From positions 46,075-110,074 of the forward strand of contig MPUH01000094.1 in the NCBI GenBank assembly GCA_001970955.1: DNA of 64,000 nt, read 5' to 3'. This DNA is from Stentor coeruleus (taxonomy: Eukaryota > Ciliophora > Heterotrichea > Heterotrichida > Stentoridae). Below the pieces are notes generated by a model. The model saw only the letters and a list, made by a program, of their open reading frames with translations. It had not been told where the DNA came from and did not search any database. This document shows, piece after piece, positions 28,269 to 38,348 of this stretch. A program made the translations under genes and the position numbers. Every line of letters begins with the position of its first letter. The stretch's first letter is position 1.

Positions 28269-28985
28269 ATGGACGGTAAGCGTATCGAAGACATAGAGCG
28301 TCTGCTTCAAAAAATGCGTGAAGAAAATCTCATGTATCGTGAAAATAAACAGAACCTCTACAGTAAACAAATAGAAAACGAAGATGATGAAGAAGATCAT
28401 AATTTACCATCGCGATACCGGGAAACTGAGTCAGCAAAAAACAATAAAAAACCCTTAGAATCAGATCATGAAGACCAAGAAGATCAAGAAAATAGTGAAG
28501 AGCAAGAAGATAGTGAAGAACAAGCTAGAGAACGACTAAAAAAACGTTTGGATGAAATAAAAAATCGCAAAACCAAACTAGGTCCTCCAGTTCGTGTAAA
28601 AAACACTAAACAAGAAGAAGATTCTGAAGAAGAGCAACCTAGCCCAAAAGCAAAAGTTCCAACAAGACCAACAACAGCTAAAGTTATCCCAAGTTATATT
28701 CCTTCACCTATGGTTAAAAGAAAGAAAAATGACCCTGTTTCTTTGTTTCAGCAAAGACAGAAAGAATGGAAAGCTAATACTTTTTTAAGGTCTAATACGT
28801 TAAATACAAGAGAAGGAAGAAAATTAAACTTGACTTCTGCAAATCATCCTAAAGACTTTGAAGTTAAAAAAAAAGATGTTCATGAATATATACGAAACAA
28901 CTACACTGCCCCTCATGAAAAAAGAAGGGACGATATCAGATTCCAAACTCGTGTTAAAATGATGACAGTTCCAGAAAACCAATAA
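28269..28985 (+). CDS. HYLS1: HYLS1-like centriole / basal body protein
   Basis: 238 residues. The N-terminal 130 residues are acidic and disordered, with Glu/Asp/Gln repeats. The C-terminus carries DPVSLFQQRQKEWKAN (about 158-173) and, after a spacer, YIRNNYTAPHEKRRDDIRFQ (about 207-226). This pairing, a DPV...Y/F-Q...W box followed by a NNY..P.EK.R..(I/L)RW-like box, is the pattern of the HYLS-1 C-terminal domain, a conserved centriolar protein needed for cilium formation. The match is by eye, so the assignment is probable rather than certain. Confidence 0.6.
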   Translation: MDGKRIEDIERLLQKMREENLMYRENKQNLYSKQIENEDDEEDHNLPSRYRETESAKNNKKPLESDHEDQEDQENSEEQEDSEEQARERLKKRLDEIKNRKTKLGPPVRVKNTKQEEDSEEEQPSPKAKVPTRPTTAKVIPSYIPSPMVKRKKNDPVSLFQQRQKEWKANTFLRSNTLNTREGRKLNLTSANHPKDFEVKKKDVHEYIRNNYTAPHEKRRDDIRFQTRVKMMTVPENQ

Positions 28986-29042
28986 ATTAGATAATAAGTA
29001 ACAATGCAAAATTTTGAAATTGTTTGAAGATATTTAAATAAT

Positions 29043-29387
29043 ATGGAACAATGTTTAGGTAAATTCGATAGACAATTACCCAAAAAACAGAAAAATTATC
29101 TTATTCCTTCAGTGACTACTGATATGTTTAAGAAAATTCAAAGAAGAATGCAGTATTGATGGTCCTAATCCTGTACTTTTACTGTTGAAGGCGATTCTTT
29201 AAGAGATCCTAGAGAACATACAATAATAATTGTATATAATGTCTTTATTCCAGCAGATACTCATATCATAGGTGCAGACGATACCGAAAATACTAAATTC
29301 TACTCACTCACCGATTTGCTCAATTAAACCAACCAGATAGCTTTTGACCACATAAAAATCATTAAAAAAGCTACAACCCTCATCTGA
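29043..29387 (+). pseudogene. Decayed Nudix hydrolase (ADP-ribose pyrophosphatase-like)
   Basis: The frame from ATG 29043 gives KNYLIPSVTTDMF, the start of ADPR-type Nudix proteins. Roughly 50-60 residues that should follow (strands plus most of the Nudix box) are missing. In the +1 frame, LRKFKEECSIDGPNPVLLL resembles the end of the Nudix box (R-x-x-x-E-E) and the next loop. The first frame then resumes with TFTVEGDSLRDPREHTII and FYSLTDLLN. After an in-frame TAA, QIAFDHIKIIKKA matches the family C-terminus. In-frame stops, a frame change and a deletion of the catalytic core make this a relic. Confidence 0.7.
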
Positions 29388-29668
29388 ATAGTAACTAAAT
29401 ACAATATAAATCTCTAACTACCTAACTCATTAATATTCTTCATTACCTTCTAAGCATAATTCCTCTAAAAACCCCAAAATTCCCATCTTATATCCTATAC
29501 AAAAATCCCATGCCATATTTATCAAAAACCATCCACAAAAATTTTATACAAAACTTACCACTATAAAGTCAGACCTTTATCATTTCCTAATTATACTTTC
29601 TAATATACGAATTTTTTACAATTAATCATCTCCAAGCAAGTATAAATTTCAATGGTCATATAAATAAT

Positions 29669-31138
29669 ATGTTTAGTAGGCTACTAAAGTTACCTAAAAT
29701 CACTCCAAGGCGTTTAATGACTGCCTCAGCTGGAGATGAAGAGCCTAATTTCTTAGAAATGGTCCGTATTAACCTTGATCGTGCTGCAAAGTTTATGAAT
29801 ATGGATCCAGCTGTCTTAGAATTAGTCAAGACAGCAGATGCAACATTGACTATGACAATTCCTTTAAAACGAGATAGTGGGCATATTGAATATTATAAAG
29901 CTTATAGGGTGCAAAATTCTAGACACAAAACCCCAACTAAAGGTGGGACAAGATATGCAAGCGATGCTTCATTAGAGGAAGTTCAAGCCTTAGCTTTACT
30001 TATGACTTTAAAGTGTGCTTGTGTGAATTTACCTTTTGGTGGGGGAAAAGGTGCTGTAAAAGTGGATCCTAAAACTTTAAGTGAGGGTGAGCTTGAAAGA
30101 CTTACAAGAAGATATGCTCTTGAACTTGCTAAAAAAGGGTTTTTAGATCCGTCAATGGATTGTCCAGGACCTGATATGGGTACAGGTGAGCGTGAAATGG
30201 CATGGATGATGGACACATACAGATTCCATAACCCTGAAAATTTATATGCTCAAGCTTCAACTACAGGTAAACCATTAAGCTGTGGAGGGATATCAGGAAG
30301 AACAGAATCTACAGGACTTGGTCTTTATTATTGTTTAAGAGAATTTATGAATGATTCTGAATATATGAACCGAGTAAATTTAACTACTGGTATGAAAGAT
30401 AAAACTTTCATAGTCCAAGGCTTTGGAAATGTTGGATATTGGGCATCACATTTTATTGAAGGAGATGGGGGTAAAGTTGTAGGTGTTTTAGAAAGAGATG
30501 GAGCAGTTTATAATCCAAATGGTATTTCAGCTGAGGATTTAAAAAAATATATGATTAAAAGAGGAACTCTTAAAGGGTTTCCAAGAGCTGAGTATTTTGA
30601 AGATATAGAAGAAGTGTTTAAAAAACCATGTGATGTGATTATCCCTGCAGCTCGTGAAAGGTCAATCACAGGGAAAAATGCTGTGAATTTTAACTGTAAA
30701 ATCGTTGCTGAAGGGGCTAATGGACCAACAACTCCAAGAGGTGAAGATGTTCTTACAGCAAAAAATGTTCTTGTCCTTCCTGATTTGTTACTTAATGCAG
30801 GAGGTGTAACAGTTTCTTATTTTGAATATGTGAAAAATTTAGGGTTTATAAAGCCTGGGTTTATGACTAGAAGGTTAGAATCAAAGACTAATCAGTGGAT
30901 AATTGATAGTGTGACTAAAGGGAATAATGAAATAACAGATGAGAATATTAAAAATATACTTGAAGGACCTAGTGAAGTCAATCTTGTGTATTCTGGACTT
31001 GAAGATGTTATGTGCCAGGCTACTGAAGAGACTAAAGCTACAAGTAAGGAGCTTGGGGTTTCATTGAGGGTTGCGGTTTTTATTAATGCTATTAGGAAAA
31101 TTAACTCTGCTACGCTTGGCGGATCTGTAGGACATTAA
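29669..31138 (+). CDS. GDH: Glutamate dehydrogenase, probably mitochondrial
   Basis: 489 residues without introns. The substrate domain shows PTKGGTRY, LPFGGGKGAVKVDP (catalytic Lys region) and CPGPDMGTGEREMAWMMDTY. The nucleotide-binding domain has FIVQGFGNVGYWAS, with a GxGxxG-like motif. Near the C-terminus are EGANGPTTP and LLNAGGVTVSYFEY. It oxidatively deaminates glutamate to 2-oxoglutarate with NAD(P). The first about 20 residues (MFSRLLKLPKITPRRLMTAS) are basic and amphipathic, like a mitochondrial presequence. The upstream spacer is G-poor and the downstream spacer G-rich. Confidence 0.95.
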   Translation: MFSRLLKLPKITPRRLMTASAGDEEPNFLEMVRINLDRAAKFMNMDPAVLELVKTADATLTMTIPLKRDSGHIEYYKAYRVQNSRHKTPTKGGTRYASDASLEEVQALALLMTLKCACVNLPFGGGKGAVKVDPKTLSEGELERLTRRYALELAKKGFLDPSMDCPGPDMGTGEREMAWMMDTYRFHNPENLYAQASTTGKPLSCGGISGRTESTGLGLYYCLREFMNDSEYMNRVNLTTGMKDKTFIVQGFGNVGYWASHFIEGDGGKVVGVLERDGAVYNPNGISAEDLKKYMIKRGTLKGFPRAEYFEDIEEVFKKPCDVIIPAARERSITGKNAVNFNCKIVAEGANGPTTPRGEDVLTAKNVLVLPDLLLNAGGVTVSYFEYVKNLGFIKPGFMTRRLESKTNQWIIDSVTKGNNEITDENIKNILEGPSEVNLVYSGLEDVMCQATEETKATSKELGVSLRVAVFINAIRKINSATLGGSVGH

Positions 31139-31742
31139 TTTAGCCATTTTTATTAGATAATTGTTGAGTTTGGTTTTTGGAATAAGATGCTTTGTTAGGG
31201 TTTTTATATGAAGTGATGCCTTGGGTGTTGGGATTATTATGAAAATAGGTTTAAAGCTTTTGCATATGATAAATGTGGAGGAATAGGAGTTTATTGTTGA
31301 TGACTGTTTAGAAAGGGTTTAAAAAATATTCGATAATGGTCTGATCTTTGTTATAATTAGCATCGGTTGTTAATGATTTTAGATTTTTCCTAACACCCTA
31401 AGTTTTTGATTTTTATCTTTAATAACATCGATATATTGAGATTGTTTATGATTCTATGTAGAGGATGCAAAGATTTAAGTCTGGATAAAAGAATTTTTAT
31501 TATGTTGCTAAGATATGGGTAATAGCTAAATCTAGGGTTTTCGAGTTATTTTGATTATGCTTTTTTGATATTTTTTTGTTTTGGTGAAATGAAATATTTA
31601 TATTAAAGAAGTATAAATTTTAATTTGTGTGATTTTTTATTGATTAAAGCTATTAAATAACTAAATATTTTCCTTTAAGTTTATTGAACAGAATTTTCTA
31701 AACCATTTTTTATTAAATTTTTATCTTATAAATATATTAGCT
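31139..31742. other. Convergent 3' spacer
   Basis: 604 bp between the GDH stop and the stop of a minus-strand gene. Plus strand G-rich and C-poor from 31139 to about 31620. No ORF or RNA gene seen. Confidence 0.5.
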
Positions 31743-34700
31743 CTACCCCTTATTTAAAAACTGCATCGATCTTAATTCTTCATTGAGCACTTTATTTTCA
31801 TCTTCAAGATAGCATATCCGTTCAGCAAGTTCACAATTATCTTGTTTAACACTATTAAAATTCTTTTTTATTTCTTCATATAACCCACTAATTACCCTAT
31901 ACTCATTTGCAATTTTATTATCTTCAATATCAAAAGCCATTTTATCTTTTCTTTCTTTAAATATCTTGAGTTTTTTCTGAATTTTTTCATATCTTTCTGT
32001 TATCTCATGAAGTTTTTGGCTTAAAATAATATTTTGTTTCATAACATTTTCTATATTCTCTTTATCCTTATTAAACTTTTCTGAAGCTTGACTTGCTTTT
32101 TCGATTTCTTCACGTAAATTAGTACTTATTTGAACTTCAGAGTAATAAAGTTCTTTAAGTCTATCAAGTTCCTGATAAAGTCCTTCAATAATCTTTGATT
32201 TCCCATCAATCTCTTTATTAAGCCGCATAATTTTTTCAGTACTATCTTCCGTAACATTAGACAATTCTCGATTTAAAGCTAAAATCTCATCTAAAAACCC
32301 ATTTTCCACAGTAGAATTTTCATTACTTATTTCAATAATAGTCCTCTCAAAGTACTCTAATTTCATATCTTTATCCTCTTGAGCTTTTTTTAATTTATCA
32401 ATTTCTTCTTTGAGTAAATTACTCATTTCTACATTTTCCTTAGGCAGATATTCGATTTTTATATTAAACTCATCATCTTCTTCTGGCATTTCATCAATTT
32501 TCATAGAAAAAACTGGGTTTGATAAAGTTTTTAATATAGACTGAAGAAAAGATAACCGGGATTTTGATACGCATATTGACATATTACTTAGTTTTTCGAG
32601 TTTGGTTTTTGTTTTAGGGTATTTTGTTTGTACTGTTGAGAGGTCTGATGAGGATTCAAGGATTTTTATGATTTCTTCATAAACTTTAACTTTTTCTGAG
32701 TATTTTTTTGTAAACAAACTAAAACTGTTGATTTTTGATATGTATTTTAAGCGGCGTTCTATGTAAGAGATATATTTTGAAAATTCTTCATATGCAGTGT
32801 CAACTTTTTTTGAAGATTCTTGCAGTTGACTGTTGAGACTTTGTTGGAGTTGGTTGATGAGGAGCTTTTCTTTTTCTTTTGAACGAACTTTTAGGTCTAA
32901 AATTGTGCTTTCAAGGGATTTTTGCTGTTTTTCACTTGTTTCTACAAGCTTGCTGAGATCTTCTGCAAGTTTTTCTGCATAAATAGATTTGTCTTGTGAT
33001 TCTTTTAGTTGTCTATAAAGAAAGTCTTTTTCCCTATTAAAACTACTTTCCAAATTCTGATAAATCTCATCTGTTTCCTTATTTTCATTCAATAATTCTA
33101 CGATTTCAGTTTTTTTCTCATCAATAATTTTCTCATAATAATTCTTCATATCTTCAATACGGATTTTATTATTCTCTCTTTCTTCCTCCATAAGTTTCCT
33201 CATCTTCTCTTGTTCATCTTCTAATATTTTTATATTATCATTAAATTCTCCTAATAATTTTTTTTGATATTCATCATTATTTAATGCATCTTTTAACTTC
33301 TGTTTTATGTCTTTTAGTTTAGTTTTTTTTCTATTAAACTTTTCTATAAGACTTTTCATTTCTTCAAGTACTTTATCATTATCTTCAATAATTTTATTAA
33401 ACTCTTGGATTTTAGTTTTATATTCTTCACATTTATGACAAAGTTTTCCTCTTGGGGTATGGGCGATTTTTGTTATAATTTCAATGCTTTCTTTTGATTT
33501 GTTTAAGTTTTGTGGTAAAAGTGATACATTTTTGTCTTTGATTTCTGGATTTCCTGTATATGCAGTTTTAATTTTGTAGTACTTTGTTGAAAGCTGGGTG
33601 AGTTTTTTGTCTAGTTTTAGCTTGTCTTCTATAATAGAAATGCTGTTTTGCATGAGATTTATGTGTTCTTCGTTGGTTGATGTGATTTCTTCATTAAGTT
33701 TTTTTATCTCCAAAGCACTTTCTTCAATCTTAATATTAAGAGCATTTTTTTCCTTGTTTAGCACTTCTATTTCATTATTTAATTCAATAATTTTAAGGTC
33801 GTTAACATTAAGCTGCTCCTTATCAAATTTTTCTCTAGCTACTAGTATATTTTCATATTCTTTTTTAAGCTGATCATACGCATTTTCCTGTTTTTTTAAT
33901 TTTTCACTCAGGGTTAATATTTTACAATTATCTTCTAGTGTAGTATTTTTTATCATATACTTATCTTTATAATTCTTTTTAATGATTTCTTCAAGATTTT
34001 GTATTTTAATTTTCTGTTCTAAGATTAATTGATTTTCTATATTCTGAGCTTGTTTAGTTTGTTTTTGTGACTCAAAGCATTCTTTTGCTATATTTTTGCA
34101 TATTTTTTCAAAGTTATCTTTTACTGTGAAAAAATCTTGGAAAATAGTTTTAAGAAGGAAAAGATCATTTTTAAGATGAAAAAGCTGTGATTTTATCAAA
34201 GACGATGTGAGCCTATGTGGAGAATATGCGTATTTCGGAGGTGTACTAATTGAATTGCGACTATTAGAAACAATTGAGTTGCGACTATTCGAAATAATTG
34301 AATTTTCAATAGCATTTATCTTATCTGTAACATTTGAATAATTTTTATGCTTTTTTTGTACTAAGTTTTCTCGATAGAAAATCGGGTTTTCAAGATTCTC
34401 TGTGATTTTATCACATTTTTTATTGTTTTTCTCAAAGCTTCCTATTCTAAGATCAGTGGTTTTAGGTTCATTTTTCCCTAAACTAGTCAAGAACTCATTC
34501 AGCTTGCAAAACGGATCATGAAAGTTATGGTTTTTGGATTTTGTTCCAGTGAAAATCCGTGACTCTTTTTCTAATTTATTGTTTTTCATAGGAGTTGTAG
34601 GCTTTGATTTTACCGTAGCACGATCTTTACTTGTATTACTTTCCCTTGAAGAGCTTAAATTAGCTGAAGTTGGAATTGCACTTAGTTTTTCGAGTTTAAG

Positions 34701-34895
34701 TCTAAGATTGTCTGTTTTATCAAATAAGCTTTGAGTGTTTTTACGAGGATGATATGAAATAGGACTAAAAAATGATGTTGTATCTGATGAAAATCTTTTA
34801 CTTTCGAGGACTCTATTTTGAGATAAGAATTCTGATGAATTCATGGGTGAAGTTTGACTTGAATCATGATGCTCTTTGGTATAATGAGCTTCCAT
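31743..34895 (-). CDS. Large coiled-coil protein 1
   Basis: 1050 residues. A Ser/Asn-rich disordered N-terminus (about 1-240), including a short repeat (SIISNSRNSIVSNSRNSIS), precedes nearly continuous heptad-type coiled coil to the C-terminus. A small break around residues 700-800 contains a less charged helical region. No head domain, motor or calcium site is visible. Architecture fits a structural or centrosomal/golgin-like scaffold, but coiled coils resemble each other by composition, so no homologue is named. First of four such genes in a row. Confidence 0.75.
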   Translation of the reverse strand: MEAHYTKEHHDSSQTSPMNSSEFLSQNRVLESKRFSSDTTSFFSPISYHPRKNTQSLFDKTDNLRLKLEKLSAIPTSANLSSSRESNTSKDRATVKSKPTTPMKNNKLEKESRIFTGTKSKNHNFHDPFCKLNEFLTSLGKNEPKTTDLRIGSFEKNNKKCDKITENLENPIFYRENLVQKKHKNYSNVTDKINAIENSIISNSRNSIVSNSRNSISTPPKYAYSPHRLTSSLIKSQLFHLKNDLFLLKTIFQDFFTVKDNFEKICKNIAKECFESQKQTKQAQNIENQLILEQKIKIQNLEEIIKKNYKDKYMIKNTTLEDNCKILTLSEKLKKQENAYDQLKKEYENILVAREKFDKEQLNVNDLKIIELNNEIEVLNKEKNALNIKIEESALEIKKLNEEITSTNEEHINLMQNSISIIEDKLKLDKKLTQLSTKYYKIKTAYTGNPEIKDKNVSLLPQNLNKSKESIEIITKIAHTPRGKLCHKCEEYKTKIQEFNKIIEDNDKVLEEMKSLIEKFNRKKTKLKDIKQKLKDALNNDEYQKKLLGEFNDNIKILEDEQEKMRKLMEEERENNKIRIEDMKNYYEKIIDEKKTEIVELLNENKETDEIYQNLESSFNREKDFLYRQLKESQDKSIYAEKLAEDLSKLVETSEKQQKSLESTILDLKVRSKEKEKLLINQLQQSLNSQLQESSKKVDTAYEEFSKYISYIERRLKYISKINSFSLFTKKYSEKVKVYEEIIKILESSSDLSTVQTKYPKTKTKLEKLSNMSICVSKSRLSFLQSILKTLSNPVFSMKIDEMPEEDDEFNIKIEYLPKENVEMSNLLKEEIDKLKKAQEDKDMKLEYFERTIIEISNENSTVENGFLDEILALNRELSNVTEDSTEKIMRLNKEIDGKSKIIEGLYQELDRLKELYYSEVQISTNLREEIEKASQASEKFNKDKENIENVMKQNIILSQKLHEITERYEKIQKKLKIFKERKDKMAFDIEDNKIANEYRVISGLYEEIKKNFNSVKQDNCELAERICYLEDENKVLNEELRSMQFLNKG

Positions 34896-35448
34896 TTTAT
34901 TGTATAAATAATATTAACTAAGTTTTTATTGATTTTGCGGACTTGTACCAAATAAAAGAATGATAATTGTGTATAATTATAAGCAGTTTGGTAGTGTTTT
35001 TAATTGTAAAAGGATAGATTACATGCAAAGAGAAAATTTCATTCAAATATTTAAATTTTTATCAAATTAAATGATTTGCTTTAAAAAATAATTTGAAGTT
35101 ATATGCATTTTTGAGATAGTTTAATCAATTCTAAAAATATTTTTAGCAATGAAAGATTTTGTTTAAAGAATAAATATTAGTTATTAATAGATAGAATTTT
35201 ACTATTTTTTAACATAAGTTATAAGCTTGTGATTGATTTTATATGATGGAAAATTGGATCTGAATAATGAGAATAAGTTTTTAACAAAGATAAATTAAAA
35301 GGTTCTTCACTTTAACACCAAAAATTCATTTGCATAATTTTCCCAACTTGGCTTTAAAAAATTATTATTTTCATCAAATCATAAATATTTTTCATAAATT
35401 TCTTAGCTGTTAATAATATTCATAAAACAATTAAAATAAATCTAATTT
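34896..35448. other. Spacer between co-oriented coiled-coil genes
   Basis: 553 bp of AT-rich DNA. No ORF, RNA gene or repeat seen. Confidence 0.5.
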
Positions 35449-38256
35449 TTAAGTCGCACTCCTTCTTGAAGCTTCAATAATTGCTTTTAATTTTATCAAT
35501 TCATTCTGATGAATAATTTTAAGTGCTTCTATTTCAATACTTTTAGAATTAATCTCATCTTGCATTTTTTCAAGTTTCTGTTTAGCTGTAAGAATTTCTA
35601 AGCATTTTATTTCAAGATCTTCATGATATATTTGATTTTGTTTCCTTAAACTTTCAACTTCTGCTTTAAAATACCTAAGAGTTTCCTCAATAGAATTTTT
35701 TTTACTAATTTCATTATTTAAATTCTCTTGCAATTTTCTCAGTTCTTGATTGATTTTTTCTATTTCCTTATCTTTTTCTTCTAAATTTTTTTCATAATTT
35801 TTATTTTCAGCGTTTGTTAAAATATCAGAAACTTCAAGTTTCTTTTCTATTTCTTTTGATTTTTTTTCTAAATCTTCTATTTGTTTTTTATAGTTTTCAA
35901 TCTGTTCATTTAAACTTGTTAGAAGGGAATTTTTTGATTGAATTTCACTTAAATGATAATCTACAATTTTTTTATAATATGAATTGTTTGCAAGATAAGA
36001 TGGTAAGGATGGGGATAATTTTATAAGATTAACTATATGTTCGTTTATAGGGTTTTCTGTTGTAAAAAACTCTTCGAGTTTTTTTGAAAGGATTGATTCA
36101 AGTTCTTTTATTTTAATTTCTGCACCTTTGACAATATATTTAAGTGCTTTTAATTCCTCTTTAAAATTAACGATTAAGCTTTCTTTAAGTAATGCTTTAT
36201 ATTTCTTAATCATTTCTATAGTTTTAATTGTAAGAATATTTTTGTTAGCATCAGAATCTTTTCTTATTTTATAAATCTTCTCCATTTCTTCTTCATAATC
36301 TTTTTTAGGTTGCAGCATTTCTAAATCATGTTCAGCTTTACTTTTCATTCCCATAATCTTCTCTAAATCCATAAAATAAGCATCCCTTTCCTCATCTAAA
36401 TTATGACTTTTAGCTTTTAAACCCTCAATTTCTTCCTTCTGTCTTGCAATAATACTCTGCAATTCATCAATTTTTCTTTTAAGATTCCCAATATCCTCAT
36501 TTTCCTCACATTTTTCCTGTTCTTTTCTAACCCTCTGAGTATTTTCCAATTCTTTTCTCTCTAAATCTTCACTATTCATCCTTTCCTCTTTCTTTTTTTC
36601 ATCTTTTCTTCCTTTCTCCCTTTCATTTTCCTCTCTTTCCTTAGCCTTCTCCATTTCCTTCTGTATTTCTTTATATCTCTTAATTTTCCCTTGAAGTCTC
36701 AAATTCTCATCCGTAATTTTTTTATGCTCATTTTTCATCTTAAACAACTGTTCATTAATCGACCTTCCAATATTATTCGATTTATCCAAAGCACATTTTA
36801 ATGAATCACATTTCCTTGTCTGATTAACAAATTCAAGCATTTTTTCATCTAATTTCTTCGACACTTCATCTAATTCTAATATCAACTCATGATTCCTCAA
36901 AGCTAAAGATTCTTTCTCATCAGAAAGTCTAGACTTAGTCCTTTCATGATTCCCATTCAAATCTTTTTCTCTTTTAAATGATTGTTCTAACAACATCTGT
37001 TTTTCTTTACGTAAATCTTCTATTATCCCTTCATAAGCTTTTTCTTTTTCATTTTGCCCTTCTTTTTCTCTAAGCATTTCAGCGAATTTTTTTTTCATGT
37101 TTAGATTTTCCCCTAAAATTCCTGCATAATTATCTGCGGCAAAATCTAAAATATACCCAAGACTGTTTTTTATTGTAGATGTAGAGTTTATTTGTGGATT
37201 ATTTATATCTGAAGTTTTTGATATAAATTGGTCTTTAAGATGGGGGAAAATCCATTCTTGAGCTAAGAGAACTTCTCTGAGAATTGTTATTTTTAGTTCG
37301 AATTCTTTGAGGATTTTTTCATTAAGTTCAGAAATTTTTTTCTCTTCTTGGCGCTTTTTTTCTAGGTCTTGGCATTTCCATTCTAGGTTTTTAGCTTGAT
37401 TGCGGGCGTTTTCGAGTTTTTGATAAGTCGAAGTTCGGATTTCTTCGTTTTCGTTTCGGAGTTTTTCGTTTTCTTGGTAAAGTTTATTTAGTAGATTCCG
37501 CAATTCTTCTACTGGAAGGTCTTGAACCATGTTTTTATTGAATATTTGGTAGAAGGCGGAGTCTTCTTTGCTTGCCCGACGATCTTTGCTTGAGCTCTGA
37601 TAGTCTGATTTTATCTGTTGGTGTTTTTGCCCTGACTCAAGTAGTTTTTCTTCTAAGATTCTTATATTCTGTTTTAATCTTATATTCTCTGCTTGTAAAC
37701 TATGCAAGTTATTATCTGGCACCTGATAATAATTAATAGAATTACTAGGACTAACCGGTCCAGATCCATAAACCTCAACATCTTTATTTTCATCCCTATC
37801 AGCCAATACACCTTTCTTCCCGCTCTTTTCCAAATACGCATGTTTATTCAACTCGCTCTGTATTTCATTTCTCAAAACCCTTGCTGTATTTTTTTCTCTA
37901 ACTGGACTTGATTTAATTTCATAAGCTAACCGCTCTTTATAAAGAACTTCAGTCTCTGAGTTCATCTGACCTTTTTCTAATGTTTGAAGGCTTTTAGAAA
38001 CTAACATTGGCTTTATACCTGAACCTTCATATGTTGTAGAAGCTTCTGATACTCGAAAAACTTTCTGTCCATAAAGTTCTGAAGCTTTTCTTCTTGCAGA
38101 AAGCGATGTATGTACTGGGCTTGAATCTTGATATTTTTGTAAGGTTGATAAAGGAGAATAATACTTATTTTCTGAAACTAAAGGTAATATTCTTTCTGGG
38201 GATTTATTATAAGTATTGTCTACTTGCCCTGAATCTCGTCTGTACCATAGTTGCAT
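35449..38256 (-). CDS. Large coiled-coil protein 2
   Basis: 935 residues. N-terminal 190 residues are disordered with several S/T-P sites and an SPVHTSLSARRKASELYG segment; the rest is mostly long heptad coiled coil, very Lys/Glu-rich (a run around 545-600 is almost only E, K and R). Two less charged helical segments occur near 330-380 and 680-770. No catalytic domain. Likely an elongated scaffold; same strand and style as its neighbours. Confidence 0.75.
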   Translation of the reverse strand: MQLWYRRDSGQVDNTYNKSPERILPLVSENKYYSPLSTLQKYQDSSPVHTSLSARRKASELYGQKVFRVSEASTTYEGSGIKPMLVSKSLQTLEKGQMNSETEVLYKERLAYEIKSSPVREKNTARVLRNEIQSELNKHAYLEKSGKKGVLADRDENKDVEVYGSGPVSPSNSINYYQVPDNNLHSLQAENIRLKQNIRILEEKLLESGQKHQQIKSDYQSSSKDRRASKEDSAFYQIFNKNMVQDLPVEELRNLLNKLYQENEKLRNENEEIRTSTYQKLENARNQAKNLEWKCQDLEKKRQEEKKISELNEKILKEFELKITILREVLLAQEWIFPHLKDQFISKTSDINNPQINSTSTIKNSLGYILDFAADNYAGILGENLNMKKKFAEMLREKEGQNEKEKAYEGIIEDLRKEKQMLLEQSFKREKDLNGNHERTKSRLSDEKESLALRNHELILELDEVSKKLDEKMLEFVNQTRKCDSLKCALDKSNNIGRSINEQLFKMKNEHKKITDENLRLQGKIKRYKEIQKEMEKAKEREENEREKGRKDEKKKEERMNSEDLERKELENTQRVRKEQEKCEENEDIGNLKRKIDELQSIIARQKEEIEGLKAKSHNLDEERDAYFMDLEKIMGMKSKAEHDLEMLQPKKDYEEEMEKIYKIRKDSDANKNILTIKTIEMIKKYKALLKESLIVNFKEELKALKYIVKGAEIKIKELESILSKKLEEFFTTENPINEHIVNLIKLSPSLPSYLANNSYYKKIVDYHLSEIQSKNSLLTSLNEQIENYKKQIEDLEKKSKEIEKKLEVSDILTNAENKNYEKNLEEKDKEIEKINQELRKLQENLNNEISKKNSIEETLRYFKAEVESLRKQNQIYHEDLEIKCLEILTAKQKLEKMQDEINSKSIEIEALKIIHQNELIKLKAIIEASRRSAT

Positions 38257-38348
38257 TTTTATTATAATAAAAATCGTTAATATATTAAAAAATATATTTT
38301 AAATAAATTGACTTTTCTTTATATGGTTTATTGGTTAAGATTTAAAGA

